Shown: positions 23,750-37,079 of the stretch, one piece after another
Layout: every line of letters begins with the position of its first letter
Numbering within the stretch: the first letter of the stretch is position 1
Translations under genes and position numbers: made by a program
Notes under the pieces: generated by a model
The model's database searches: none
Told to the model about the DNA's origin: nothing
Seen by the model: only the letters and a program-made list of their open reading frames with translations
Origin: Thozetella sp. PMI_491
Taxonomy: Eukaryota > Ascomycota > Sordariomycetes > Chaetosphaeriales > Chaetosphaeriaceae
Reading direction: 5' to 3'
NCBI GenBank assembly: GCA_021432635.1
Contig: MU270037.1
Coordinates: 330,047-394,046, forward strand
Length of the DNA stretch: 64,000 nucleotides

Positions 23750-24623
23750 GATGATGTCCTCGATCAAGGAATGATGTGGATGCTTGGCTGGGGCGAGATT
23801 CTTGCTGAGATTCTTGCTGAGCCAGGTTCTTTGTGGATTCCTATGCCCAACTCCAGCGTATTTTCAGGCAAGTCATTGGCGTCACCATAGGTAGTGCAGT
23901 AGTTAAGGGAAACACCGATGGTTCCCAGGTTAGCAACAAGGTGCTCGGTCAGCTCAGTAGCGGCTCTAAGGTTGAGTCCATCGGCTACGGTACCGCCAAC
24001 TATCTTCTCGATCAAGACTGTGCCAGCCAGGCCCCTGCGGTTGACTTTCTAGCTCCTAGATCAAGGCACTGAGACATCGTCGGCTATTAGAACAAGCTTG
24101 GCGGGAAAGCTAGAGCTTACCCTGAAGTGTTCCGAGGCAAGTCCAAAGTTGAGCCTGTCCCCGGTATGGCTTTTCACTAGCATCAGGTCACCCTTTGGCG
24201 TGCCTGCGTGATGCAGGGCTTGAAGCACTTGGGTCACATTTGGTGAAGACAAGACTGCTCCGCAAACAGCTGCATTGAGCATTCCTTCGCCAGCATAACC
24301 GGCGTGCGTGGGCTCGTGGTCACTACCGCGTAGCTATGGCTGCGCAATTAACTTGGAACGGGAATTGCGATAAGTACGGACCTCCAATTATAATAGATAC
24401 GCGATCTCAACAGCCTTTTCGGTTGAGGAAAACCACTAGTTCATTCCGTGACTAGTTTCTAGAAGCTGTAAGGGGGCCTGAACGACAAATGTACCTTTAT
24501 TTGCGGCATCATATCTAGGCTCTCATTCCGGGTCAGCAAAGCCCTGCAGAGCCCATCAACAAGTATAGAAGGATCTTTGATAACATTTCTCCCTGGAATG
24601 GCTTGAGAGCCGGTCAACACCAT
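23750..24623 (-). pseudogene. Decayed dihydroxyacetone kinase (Dak1/DhaK domain)
   Basis: The functional family phosphorylates dihydroxyacetone with ATP. Readable pieces, in order on the minus strand, are: an N-terminal part VIKDPSILVDGLCRALLTRN (from 24623), then GSDHEPTHAGYAGEGMLNAA and VKSHTGDRLNFGLASEHF, then RRGLAGTVLIEKIVGGTVAD, ANLGTIGVSLNYC and TLELGIGIHKEPG. The last blocks are in one continuous frame but are cut by TGA and TAG codons at about 24028-24063, where Arg (CGA) and Gln (CAG) would fit. The glycine-rich loop GGGSGHEP is damaged to TRGSDHEP. A 12-nt tandem duplication lies near 23797-23820 just before the frame ends. The second half of the K domain and the whole L domain are absent. 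The gene cannot make an active kinase. Confidence 0.82.
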
Positions 24624-25177
24624 GTACGTGGTATAAACGGAGAGGAAACTCGTCGCGACGTGAGTCTATGCAACCATCCGAGGCCCTAGCTGGGCTGGTT
24701 GGCGCCGTTATTATGTGTAGCTAATCACGCATCAACATGCGCTGTTTACGAGATCACGTTGAAGTAATTTCTGTTTCTAGTCCCGCACCGTCCAATCGTC
24801 CGCGCATTCGCGTGGCGATTACAGCATGACTTCTCGGAAGCGGCAGTGCTCCGGGATTCCACATGCAGCGGCTATTTCCAGGCCTGTCGGGGCTGCTCCG
24901 AGCACTCTACCCCGCCCCGCTAAACACGGCCTCATTCCGGTCCGGGGGCGTGAAAGAACGACCCAGTTTCCACAGAAGCCCTGACTCGATTCCATGGCCT
25001 CCTCGATTCTCACAAAATGAGGTACCGCATCAGCCTGCAGCCGATTCCACATTCATACCATGCCAAGATAAGAAAGCCAAGACTATACCTCCCAAGAATA
25101 CAAAAGCTACGAGTCTGCATTATTCGGGTTCGCAGCAGTTTGAACAATCATCCGGCAGACAACCGTGCGGTAGCATC
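24624..25177. other. Intergenic, no gene seen
   Basis: Space between the dead kinase gene (-) and the aldolase gene (+), which point away from each other and may once have shared a promoter. No clear element was recognised. Confidence 0.4.
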
Positions 25178-26174
25178 ATGGCGGCTCGCCCAGCATTCCT
25201 CAAAGATAACCTGACTTACAGGGTCCTCAAGGCCGCCAACGAAGGCAAGTATGCAGTAGGGGCCTACAACTGGTACGTGAATACCGAGCATGCTTATAGG
25301 AACACGCGGCTTCTGACCGTATAAACAGCTACAATGTCGATGGCGTGATGGCCGTGATCCGCGCCGCCGAGCGCAAGAAATCGCCGGCTATCATCCAGCT
25401 CTTCCCTTGGACATTGCACTTCCAAGGCCCTCATTTTGTCCGCTACGTCGTGAGCGCCGCTCATGCCGCTTCGATGCCAATCGCTGTGCACCTTGATCAC
25501 TGCATCAAGGCCGCCGATATTGACTTAGCACTTACCCTCCCCTTTGACTCCATCATGATTGATGCCTCGACCAACGAGCATGACGAAAATCTTGCGATAT
25601 GCACACAAAACATCGCCCGCGCGCATGAGAAGAAGATCGCCGTCGAGGTTGAAATGGGCCGCATCGAGGGCGGTGAGGACGGTCTACCGAAAGTAGACCT
25701 TGGGACGATTTTCACCAAGCCCGAAGAAGCTAAAGCCTTCCTCGAAGCATCAGGGGCAGACTTCCTCGCTCCCAGCTTCGGTAATATCCACGGCGGTTAC
25801 GGACCAGGCGGTGCGGAGAAGTCCTGGCATTTAGACTTGTAAGTTGCCGCGGCCATGCACTCAATTTACCGTCCAGTGGCTAACAGCATGATCTCGATTC
25901 TAGGCTCCAGAAGATTAAGGACGCTGTGCCAGCGGACATTCCCCTTGCTCTCCACGGTACGCATCCTGTGTCTGATGAGCTCTTTCAAAAAGCTATCTCC
26001 TGTGGAATGAGTAAGGTCAATGTGAACAGAACAGTGCGGGACGGGTACACCGCATTTGTCGCCGAGAATGCTGGGAAGATAGAGCTCACTAACCTGAAGG
26101 TGGCGGCGGTGGAAGTATATACTAAGGATATCGAGCGCATCATGGACGTTTTTGGTTCTACCGGGAAGGCTTAG
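25178..26174 (+). CDS. Class II aldolase family (fructose-bisphosphate/ketose-phosphate aldolase-like)
   Basis: Zn-dependent aldol cleavage of a ketose phosphate to dihydroxyacetone phosphate plus an aldehyde; cytosolic. Three exons, 25178-25272, 25329-25838 and 25904-26174, give 291 aa, the size of GatY/KbaY-type enzymes. The start MAARPAFLKDNLTYRVLKAA is followed by GAYNCYNVDGVMAVIRAAE across the first splice. Metal and substrate motifs are IAVHLDHC (His-x-Asp-His), AVEVEMGRIEGGEDG, FGNIHGGYG and ALHGTHPVSDELFQKAISCG with KVNVNRTVRDGY. The motif GTHP replaces the GASG-type loop common in true fructose-bisphosphate aldolases, so the substrate may differ. It stands opposite a dead dihydroxyacetone kinase gene and upstream of an SDR and a transporter, which suggests sugar or sugar-acid catabolism (inference). 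Confidence 0.9.
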
Positions 26175-26700
26175 AGAAGAAAATACAATAGATGCGATTG
26201 TCCACTAAGACCTCCATGGAACTGTTGCCCCTGTATTCAACGTGAAGTTCGAGGCGTATAGCCCCCTTCTTTGCCTGCACTTGGCCAATAGCATTCGTAC
26301 CGAGTTACCGGATCATACTCTGAGGCAAACAAAACAAGTATCGTATGTGCCTCTCGGGTTATACATGTTACCTCGCACAAAGGCAACAGAAAGAGATGCG
26401 TGGTTGCTCCGAGTTCTGATAGCCCTATGTCCAAACCATCTGGAAAGCGGGATTATTCATGCCATACGCATAGAAAGAATAATAGGTAAGCAGTCTTAGG
26501 TTGCTTCGATCTTATACCACAACGTTCTAGATCTATTTCATACTAATGGCTCGAATTAAAACCGGATAGCAGCTTCACAGCATTGTTTATTATCAGGGAC
26601 ATAGGAAGGACATTGCGTCTCGATAATATAGATATACAGAAGGCCGAAGGCACGATTCTACCTTTTCGAGGATCGCAATCATAAGTACAAGAGGTATCTC
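26175..26700. other. Convergent intergenic region, no gene seen
   Basis: 3' ends of the aldolase (+) and SDR (-) genes face each other here. The region presumably holds both terminators; no specific element was resolved. Confidence 0.4.
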
Positions 26701-27585
26701 TTAACCGGTTGAAGAGGTGATGCCACCATCCACGACAATCTTTTGGCCAGTGATATACTTGGCGGCGTTAGACATCAAGAAAACGGCGCAGTTTGCCACA
26801 TCGAAACTGTCGCCCTGCTTCTGCATGGGAACCGCCTTGTTTCGCTTGGCAAGGAATCCCTCGAGGTCGCCGTTGGCGTACTTGTCGGCGAGGTATCCCG
26901 TCAGGGGTGTGTGCATGAGACCCGGAACGACAACGTTGAGGCGGATGCCTTTCGCGGCATAGATGACGGCTGTCGCTTTTGTAAGTTGAATCACGGCCGC
27001 CTTGGTAGCCGAATAAGCTACTTGGGGCTTGCCGATGTAACGCAGCCCGGCAATGGAGGCAACGTTGATGACGACGCCGCTGCCTTGCTTCTCCATGATG
27101 GGAAGGACCTCATGGCAGCACAAGTAGACAGATTTGAGATTGACACTTGATTGTGCATCCCTGAGCCCATACAGTTAGCGAACCGCATAATCTCAACCGG
27201 GAGGGGGGAGTGCGAAGCCTACCTACCAAATATGTTCTTCCATCTCTACTGGGCCGCCAGGCTCAGAACGGCCGACATTATTGACCAAGATGTCGATGCG
27301 ACCGAACTTGGCAATGCACTCGGCAACCATCCGCTTGACATCCTCAGCCTTGGTGACATCTGCGCTGGTGACCTCGACGATGCCGCCTTCTGCTTCGATC
27401 CGGGCTTTAGTCTGCTGTGCGGATTCGAGATATAGGTCGCAGCCGAACACCTTGACTCCGTTCTTGCAGAGAACGCGAGCGGTGGCGGCACCATTGCCCC
27501 AGAGCTTGGGGTCGCCCATCTGACCGATCCCTGTCAGGAGAGCGACCTTGCCGTTGAGGTCGGGGTAACTCGGGTAGCTCTCCAT
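26701..27585 (-). CDS. Short-chain dehydrogenase/reductase (classical type)
   Basis: NAD(P)-dependent oxidoreductase, soluble, 272 aa. Exons 27585-27227 and 27160-26701 are joined over a 66-nt intron (27161-27226), restoring VEMEEHIWDAQSSVNLKSVY. The start at 27585 (MESYPSYPDLNGKVALLTG) is preferred over an ATG 15 nt upstream because it matches the usual short lead. The cofactor motif is LLTGIGQMGDPKLWGNGAAT, an unusual glycine pattern seen in one fungal SDR subgroup. Further motifs are NNVG, the catalytic Ser in INVASIAGLRY and YSATK (Tyr-x3-Lys). The C-terminus ITGQKIVVDGG is standard. It lies between the aldolase and an MFS transporter pointing away, so a role in the same pathway is plausible but unproven. 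Confidence 0.9.
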
Positions 27586-28010
27586 TTCAGAGAGGCGCAA
27601 CTGATGCAGTGGGTATCAAAGAGAGTCGTACAGACACGCTGCGGAAGAACCTCGATGTCTCTTACAAATCGGAGTGCGTAACTTCTCTTGTCCTATTAAA
27701 GATACCAGAGCTGCTTTTAATCTCGCTGATGTATTATACATACCCAGGAGCCAGGAGCAGAAGAGAGTTAATTTGTATCTTTGGCAAAGGGTGTAGATGC
27801 CGAACACAGATCCTAAGCTCCCTAGGAGCGATTAGATACCATCGCGCGGGATGCACCCCGGTTCGGATTTTCCCGTCTGGTCTGCACGAACGTCCTGTGA
27901 CTTTTAGCAACTCCTTTTGCCTGGTGCTAGTATAAGCTCGACGCACGCCGAGTCAGGTATATCTCCCGGACCCCGCTCCGAGCCCCATTCGGCATTTCCC
28001 GACAGAGCCA

Positions 28011-28066
28011 TGAACTTGGCAATTCTACCCCATGCGAACTATGTGAACTGGGTAATTCTACCCCAT
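28011..28066. repeat. Direct repeat in the SDR/MFS intergenic region
   Basis: Two 23-nt near-identical copies, at 28011-28033 and 28044-28066, share the core AATTCTACCCCAT preceded by TGAACT(T/G)GG(C/T). Their starts are 33 nt apart. They lie 310-370 bp upstream of the transporter start and about 430-480 bp upstream of the divergent SDR start. A repeated pair in a shared promoter is a reasonable operator candidate, but this is inference. Nothing else is seen in the intergenic stretch 27586-28376. Confidence 0.45.
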
Positions 28067-28376
28067 ACCCCGGAACGGGCCCAAGACTTGGCCCCGACTT
28101 AGAGCCTGCGAAGTCAGCCGTAATGAGTGCGTCTTGTATCACCACATTGTCTAGCCCCATAGGCTAAGGGCACCTAGGCCCTGGTCCCCAAGTAAGCTGA
28201 CTCTGCACTTCCGGCCCCGTTTTCCCTCTTCTGGTCGAGGTGGTTGTCTCAAGAGCCATCAACCTATTTTCGACATATAATTCAGCCTTGCATCACTTGT
28301 GAAGGTTTGATATCATTACCTGCCATACTTGTCCTTATCTCAATTTTCCTGGATCTCGCGCAGCAGCACGTCAATC

Positions 28377-30138
28377 ATGCCAACCGCATCCCCTCCAACG
28401 TCCCTCCGGGACGTCGAGCCCGACCTCAAGAAAGAGAGCAGCACTGTTGATGCTTTCTATCTCGAGACTCCCGAGCGCGCTGGAATCTCCTTAGAAGACT
28501 TTCGGTTCCTCCAGGACTTTCCGCCAGACAGGAAGAGGAAGGTCCTGTGGAAGATAGACATTCGCTTGGTTCCTCTTCTGGCGCTGGTCTATCTCTTTTC
28601 CTTCATAGACAGGGCCAACATTGGTGAATATTCCAGATCCTCGTTGCGTCTAGTATCCAGATCATCTAACGAACTCATTGCCAGGAAATGCGAATATTGA
28701 GGGTCTCTCAACCAATCTCCGACTCAGTACCAACGAGTACAACACTTGTCTTGCTATCTTCTTCGTGCCCTACGTCTTGTTGGGTTAGTTTCATCAATCG
28801 TTGTTATCGTAAAAATTGGATATTTGAAATATCTAAGCTATTGCTGACTTCAATGCCAGAGGTTCCTAGTAACTATGTGCTCAACCAATTCGCAAGGCCA
28901 TCCCGTTTCATGGGTTCTATCATTATCGCGTGGGGAATCGTCATGACCATGGCGGGTGTAGTACAGAATTTCGCTGGACTTCTGGTGGTCAGAATTTTCC
29001 TAGGCGCGTGCGGTAAGCTTTTCCTTTTCAGATATTGTATTGAGTCATGCAAAGGCCTAACCTCTCGTCTTCAGAGGCCGGTTTCTTCCCTGGAGCTGTC
29101 TTGATCATCTCTAAGTGGTATCTCCCAAGCGAAACCCAGACACGAATCGCGACCTTCTACTCAGCCAGCGCCCTCGCGGGTGCCTTTTCGGGACTGCTGG
29201 CTGCCGGTATTGCGAATATGAATGGAGTGTCCGGTCTGGAAGGGTGGCGCTGGATCTTCCTTCTCGAGGGCATCATGACTGTTCTTGCCGGTGTCGTTTG
29301 CTTCTTCTGTCTCATCGACTCTCCTGCCTTGTCTACGCGCTGGCTCGACCAAGACGAGATCCGATATCTCGAGTTGCGGCAGATGGCTGACCCTTCTCGA
29401 CGCACTGCACGAGAGGCTAGATCTCAAAGTTTCGACAAGGCGGTGCTCTGGGCTGTCCTCACTGATTGGCAAATCTACTTCCAAGCGATAATTTACTGGT
29501 CCAACACCGTTCCTAATAACGGCTTGAAGTTCACTATGCCCAAGATCATTACCAACATGGGCTTCAGCTCCACCGCTGCTCAGTTGTTGACGGTACCTCC
29601 CTATATCTGTGGCGCCGTCAGTGCGTTCTGTTCTGCTCTCTTTGCTGATCGGTATACTTGGCGTATGCCTTTCATTGTCGTTCCACAACTTCTAGTCGTC
29701 ATCGCCTACTCGATCCTCTTCGCTAAGTCGGCAGACATCAAGAACAATATTGGAGCGTGTTACTTCGCCGTCGTCCTGGCATGCATCGGCCTTTACCCTA
29801 TTAACCCGGGCGGCAATGCCTGGACTATCAACAATTTAGCTGGTCCAACCAAGCGTGCCATGGGAATTGCTTACATGGTGTGTCTGGGAAACATTGGTGG
29901 TGTTGTCGGCAGTTATATCTACAAAGACAACGAGGCGCCGACCTATCCGACTGGGTTTGGCTCTTCACTCGCGTTTGCTGCCGCCGGCGTTATCAGCTGC
30001 CTCATTCTCGCTGCTACATACAATATGATCAACTCTCGTCGCGACAACCTCAGCCTTGAAGAGATCAGACTGAAACATTCCGAGGAGGAGCTTATGGCAA
30101 TGGGTGATCGATCGCCTATATTCAGGTACAGCCTGTAA
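28377..30138 (+). CDS. MFS transporter, anion:cation symporter (DAL5/TNA1-like) family
   Basis: Plasma-membrane uptake of an organic anion such as a carboxylate, vitamin or allantoate; proton-coupled in known members. Four exons, 28377-28623, 28685-28783, 28860-29012 and 29075-30138, give 520 aa and about 12 membrane spans. The splices restore FSFIDRANIGNANIEGL (family signature after span 1), STNEYNTCLAIFFVPYVLLE and VRIFLGACEAGFFPGAVLII (span 4). WRWIFLLEG precedes the central loop, and the second half contains IIYWSNTVPNNGLKFTMPKI and NPGGNAWTINNLAGPTKRAM. All splice phases agree. Its position beside SDR, aldolase and two regulators suggests it imports the substrate of that set; the substrate itself cannot be read from sequence. 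Confidence 0.93.
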
Positions 30139-30430
30139 CGGGAAATATGTGGATTAGGCGAACAGATATCCAATGCGCTTCCCGTAGATTTCCCCCCATT
30201 TGCTATGTGGCGAATTTGATCAAACATACTGCTCTCATACATCCTCCAGTCGCCTATCCTTCGTACATGGTGCCTTGCTGTGTTCGCCTCGATTCGATAT
30301 CAGTTCACCTCTAGTCACTTGATTGCATGGCTAGCAGGGCGAGAAGTAGTCTCTTTGTCATGGGATTGGACAGCCCCTGAATGATAAGTCGTTTGTCCAT
30401 TTCCTATAGAGGATAGTTAGCCTGAGGTCC
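30139..30430. other. Convergent intergenic spacer
   Basis: 3' ends of the transporter (+) and the first Zn(II)2Cys6 regulator (-) face each other over about 290 bp. No gene or distinct element is seen. Confidence 0.4.
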
Positions 30431-32268
30431 CTACCCAAAGTCCTTAATGATGTAACCGCCCATGCAATCTATCTCACGCACCTGTAGATGCGATCCACTC
30501 GTTTCGCAAGTCACCTGGGAAAGTGAAGATAAAGCTGGGAAATTAGAGGCTAGGTTGTGGACAATATGGCGAGCAACTCGGTCTTCATTGTGCGGCCTAT
30601 CTTGGCTGAGCTCCGGCAGCAGCTGAACGACGGAGCAGGCAAAAGAAGAAAGCGATGTAGAGTGAAGAAGGGAGTATCCTGTGACCCATGGTAAACGCAC
30701 GCCTCGCTGTGCACATTCAGCCACTAGCACTGCGTATTGCTGCCCATGCTGTAATACAGGTCGTATCGAAGCTTGGTCAGTCGAGGCGAAGGGTGGCCCT
30801 AGACACCACGTCGATAAATGATGGGCGAAGATTAGTCCATATTCCGTGGTGCTAGCCAGTTGCATGCGACTATTGGTGATATTTTTGAGGGTATCTAGAA
30901 CCTGCCGGCTCTCGGGTGAGCGGGCTGAGCCATCTTTATCGCGTAGCTGCGACGCAATTCGGCTCAATGCACAGAGGTTGGTGAACGTAGATGTGCAGTT
31001 GACATCAGTGATGAGCTTCAGCTTAGTTAGCTTCTTTACTTGTCATGATTATCATACGATGCGAAATAAGTCAGCTACCTCTGTTGTTATATCCTCGTCG
31101 GAAATCCCGAACAAGCTGCCGGTACTCAATGCCACACATCTAGATGATACAACTTAGTAAGGCTGCATACAGTAACGTTGAACAATAGACACGGATACCT
31201 ATCGAGTAAGTAGCAACTCCAAAATGCTTTGCGGTATACTGCGTCATGTCCCGCCTCTCTGCCGACGTTCTTCTCTCGATGGAGGCCAATAGCGATGGCG
31301 GTGTCAAGGGCTAGACCCGCGAGGTGCCAGGTATTCCCTCCCATTGGATCGAAGAGGGAGAAAACCGTAAGGAGAAGCAGGAGCTGGAGACTCCTTAAAG
31401 TGTGCCCACCGAGTACCTGGGCAGAGTGAGCCCGAGCCCTGGCAGCAAGAGCAGTAACCTCGTGAGCACGCAACAGGCTCTGCGGTCCGGGCAGCATGGC
31501 GCCGATCGCTAGGATCATCGCGTCAATAGGATCATCTACCCGGTCCTGCTTATCTGACTTATCGCGGGTTTGTATGCGCTGGAGATCGGAAAGAGCCACA
31601 AATGGGAGAATGGAGTAGATGTGGGTTTGGTATGACTGGGCATAAGCCTGGAATTGCGCAGGCGACAGCGAGATGGGACACTCCAGGCCCATGAGCTCAA
31701 TGTCTTGGTTCGCCGACGATTCCGCCAGCGCTAGGTGCGTGATCCGAAAGAGGTTGAAGGCGAGCCACTCATTGGCGGGCGCGGTAGCTGGCAGGCCAAG
31801 ATCATCCACAGCCATCGCAGTTTCTTGCGGAGGCGACCCAGCCAGATCATGTTCTTCCAGTTGCATAGTGTTCCCAGACAAGGGAGACACCAAGTGGCTG
31901 AGCTGCATCGGCAGGGATTGTACCTGCGCCTGGAGACGTGCTAATTTGTCTTCCAGGCTTGCTACGAAGCTGACAGATGTCGTCAGAGGTGCAGGTGTCA
32001 GAAAGGCAGGCAAAAAGTTCGGTTCTCACTGTCTCGGAGCTGCAGGCTGCCCTCCATGACTTCGCTGCGTCGTGGTACATTCTACGTTTGCACGTGCGCA
32101 TGTACCGCATCGAGGGAGCTGGAAGTCACACTTGGGGGGTGGGAGCTGCGTGTCAGGACGATAGCTTGAGCGAAGACGGCTTCTTTCCCGAGGACTTACT
32201 CTAGATTTACGCTTTCGACACCGCTGGCAGGCCAAGGTGGTGCGCAGGCTGGTGTTCTGCGACGGCAT
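30431..32268 (-). CDS. Zn(II)2Cys6 transcription factor (first of a divergent pair)
   Basis: Nuclear DNA-binding regulator. Five exons, 32268-32200, 32130-32030, 31969-31199, 31139-31079 and 31021-30431, give 530 aa with consistent phases. The first splice joins CQRCRKRKSR to CDFQLPRCGTCARANVEC, giving the six-cysteine binuclear cluster C-x2-C-x6-C-x6-C-x2-C-x6-C at about residues 14-41. The second splice leads into HFVASLEDKLARLQAQVQSL, a short coiled-coil dimerisation helix. The fungal-specific TF middle domain follows, including FWSCYLLDRCVALSTGSLFG and ISDEDITTEV across the fourth exon. It lies head to head with another regulator of the same class, 337 bp apart, in the middle of the metabolic block, so it is a likely pathway regulator (inference). 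Confidence 0.9.
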
Positions 32269-32605
32269 CGTGGCTCCCGCCCCCGGGGGGGTTAGTAGGA
32301 AAGGCGGTCCTCGTCAGTTTACTTTGCCGAGATGCGGAGGAGGCAGGTTGTTAGCAGGGACGGAGAATCAGTACAGCCCACTGCGGGGTCAAAAGACACT
32401 AAACTCCACACTGGCGAGCTGCTATAGGTCTAGTGCGTTAGCATCATTGTCAGTGCAGTGCTGCACTCTCTTGACGCCTGCAGCACCGATTTAAAAGGAG
32501 CTACAACATCGCCTGTGCTGTTCCCTCCACCCGGCATCCAACAGACGGGGTAAAAATGCATCCACCTGGTCTGAATGCTTCGAAGCACGACCCACACCAA
32601 ACGAC
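32269..32605. promoter_or_regulatory. Divergent promoter of two Zn(II)2Cys6 regulators
   Basis: This 337-bp interval separates the start codons of two regulators and should hold both promoters. It contains an everted triplet pair CCG-N5-CGG at 32327-32337, the arrangement that binuclear zinc cluster dimers can bind, and several further CGG triplets. Direct auto- or cross-regulation is possible but only inferred. No clear TATA box was found. Confidence 0.4.
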
Positions 32606-35236
32606 ATGCCCCGAGAAGCAAAACCCGGCCACGGTCCTAACCAGCATACCGTGACTTCGTGCAAAAGATGCCGCCAGAAGAAGCTGAAGGTACTATAGAG
32701 TCAGGCCTGTGATTCTTTCCACTCTATCCTCCTGTTTCTCTTCTTGTGCTAACCTGGCCTCCCAGTGCGATGATCTGTCCAGGTCGTGCCGCAACTGCAT
32801 CAAAGCAGGCTCGGAATGCACCACAATCGATGCAATCTCCAAACAGGAGTATAGCCGCAGGTGAGTCCAAATAGATACCACTCGCGCCTACCCACTTTCT
32901 CGTCTTGTACCCGCTATCTTATCCGACCGCATAGTCTCCTTCTATCATTTATAACTTTGCGCACATTGCTAATACCTGGCTTGTAATGTCGCAGTTATGT
33001 GGATGACTTAGTAGCTAAGATCCAAGATCTCGAAAAGGTAATACGGAATGCACAGCCGGTAGAAGATCGGCAGGTATCGGATAGTGTCGAGGAGGCTGTC
33101 GTATACCCGGCGGCAAGGGACCCGCCCACAGTGGCGAGTGAAGGAGCTGCCGCAACGGTAGCGAGCGCGTCGAGTGGCCAGTATCATGGCACTGGTAGTG
33201 TCATTAGGTGAGCAATCCTCATCACCGGAATTCCAGTACACAGCGTAACCGATGGTGCCAAATAGCATGGCGAGGTTGGTTGCCGCTGCCGTGTCCGCGA
33301 AAGCGGCCACGAGGAACTTCCTCACAGACGATGCAACTTCGCTAGAGCTCTTCCAAATGGACTATAACAGTGCTACACCGGCGTCTCCGCCTGATGCAGA
33401 GGTGGCACAGCTACTCCTGCAAGCATAGTGCGTTCCAACTCGGAGTAGGAACGAGCCCGGTTCGCTAATCGCTACCAGCTTCGCCGGCCCTCACATCCTC
33501 CATCCCTTTCTCGAACGTGAGAAAATCGAGGCGCTTTTCGCGGAGGCAGCCTCGGGGGTTCTCTTTGACCCTGCACGCGTTTTCCGATATTTCATGATCT
33601 GTGCCACAGGGGCGCTACCACTCAACAGGCATGGCACACACGACATCCCGGCTATCAACTACTATGTGGCGGCCATGCGACACCAGCAGCAGGCTCTAAC
33701 CATGAAGGGGATCGAGCAAGTGCAACATATCCTCCTCATCCTAGTCTTTGCCGGACAATATGAAACTGGGAGTAAGCCTTCTTTCGCCCAGTCGCCCCCC
33801 CCCCCCCAACAACCCTAATGTCCACGGCCACTGATGCGATACCAGTCGGTCACAAGTGGGATCTCGCCAGGCTTGCCATCCGTACTTGCATTGCGCAAGG
33901 GTTGCACAAAAGGACCACCGCACCTTTGGAGTCGATGCAAGAACAGATGCGTAGGCGAGTCTTTTGGGCCGCTTATGTTAACGAACGGCACGCAAGTGCT
34001 ACTGTTGGGCGCCCATTTGCCATCTTGGATTCCAATATATCCATAGAGGTACTGGTTATTTCGTTCTCTCTCCCTTTCACCAGTATACATCCTCAAGTTA
34101 GAAGTAGCATGCCATAACACTAACTGTTAAAGCTGCCTTACGATGCCGATGATGACCTCGTTGGTAATAGCGAATTTCTTCGCCTCCAGTCCTCGAGGGG
34201 CCTTTCTGAAGCGGGGATTCAGCTTCGCCAGATCCGAATCCGCCAGTTCACCTCCCAAATCCAGCAGGCACTGGTAGCACAGGAAAGAAAACCACAAGAG
34301 CCAGTAAATCATATATTCTTGCCGATATTGGACGAATTGGACGAATGGAGAAAGACCATCGACCCAGGAGTCGTCACTAGCGGGGGCATATACGCTACCG
34401 AAGCATGGGTAGACCTGAGCTACCAGAAGGAGAGGCTCAGCTGTCTAAGGGCCATGGTACTGTCGTTCCAGAGAGGGGCTCAGACTAGTGACAGCAAACT
34501 GCGAGATGTCGGCATGTGCCTTCACGCAGCCGTGCAAGTGGTACAATGCTATCAGAATCTTGCGTCGTCGGATCAGCGAGTAATGAACTGGACATGCGTC
34601 CAAGACATTCTTACCTCCGGGTTCGTGATTTTGTACTGTCTCATGCGGGCGCAAGAGATGCTGCGTGGAAAGAGCCACGGGCACAACATCTTTCAAGGGC
34701 AATGGCCCGCCGAGAGGCGAGACGATGGTTCGGAACAAGTCGCATCAGGGACTCAAGGAAAAGAGCAGGAAAAGAGGTGGAAACAACTCTTCGACCTGGA
34801 AAAATCACAGATTGTAGCCTTTGAGGCGTTGAGGACATGTTCGAGTTTCTTGGAGCACATTGCCTCGCGCTGGAAGACGCTCGAGAAGCAGCGGGAGATA
34901 TTCGACGGACTTGCCAACGAGATTCGACGGCAATTAGAACGCCCACTTCTGACGACGGACGGCGGCAGGGAATCGTTTGGTGAGCAGAATATCGTTCTTG
35001 GTAGGGATTCCAACCAAATTCTCGGCCCCCAACCTGGCATGTTGCAGCTCTATGACACCGTTGCGACTTATCAGCCACAGGACACAGAGCTTTTTTCGGT
35101 TTTCACGCCAGCCGAAATAGATCCAGATTTGGCCAGCTTGGGTTTCTACGGTATAGATCTGGACAGTCTGGACTGGCAGCAGATATTTTCCTCAGGCAAC
35201 CAGAACTTTAGCCTGGATGAGATTGGGCTAGCATGA
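32606..35236 (+). CDS. Zn(II)2Cys6 transcription factor (second of a divergent pair)
   Basis: Nuclear regulator, 717 aa, seven exons: 32606-32689, 32766-32860, 32995-33207, 33266-33427, 33479-33771, 33846-34048 and 34133-35236; all phases agree. The first splice joins TSCKRCRQKKLK to CDDLSRSCRNCIKAGSEC, giving the complete zinc cluster at about residues 19-46. SYVDDLVAKIQDLEKVI forms the linker and coiled coil. The fungal TF domain includes HPFLEREKIEALFAEAA, GIGHKWDLARLAIRTCIAQG, RRRVFWAAYVNERHASATVG and RPFAILDSNISIELPYDADD. The C-terminus is acidic and aromatic (about 45 residues), a plausible activation region. A C-run at about 33785-33800 lies within the fifth intron. It faces the FAD monooxygenase gene, which starts about 200 bp downstream on the same strand. 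Confidence 0.92.
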
Positions 35237-35433
35237 TTGGCCTCTTTTGTCGCGCGGGCAAGGTCGGGCTTGGCTTGTGTTAGACCGAATTGCGGGAGGC
35301 CTTTTCTTTCATAACACATGTATATCTTGCTTCGTCAGCATGGCCAGCGTAAGCATCTGCACGTTGAGTTCAATTCAGAGCCTTCTCCAAACCTCGATAT
35401 TTCGTAGACCAAATCTTTAATCGAGCCGATACC

Positions 35434-37079
<1,646 letters not shown>

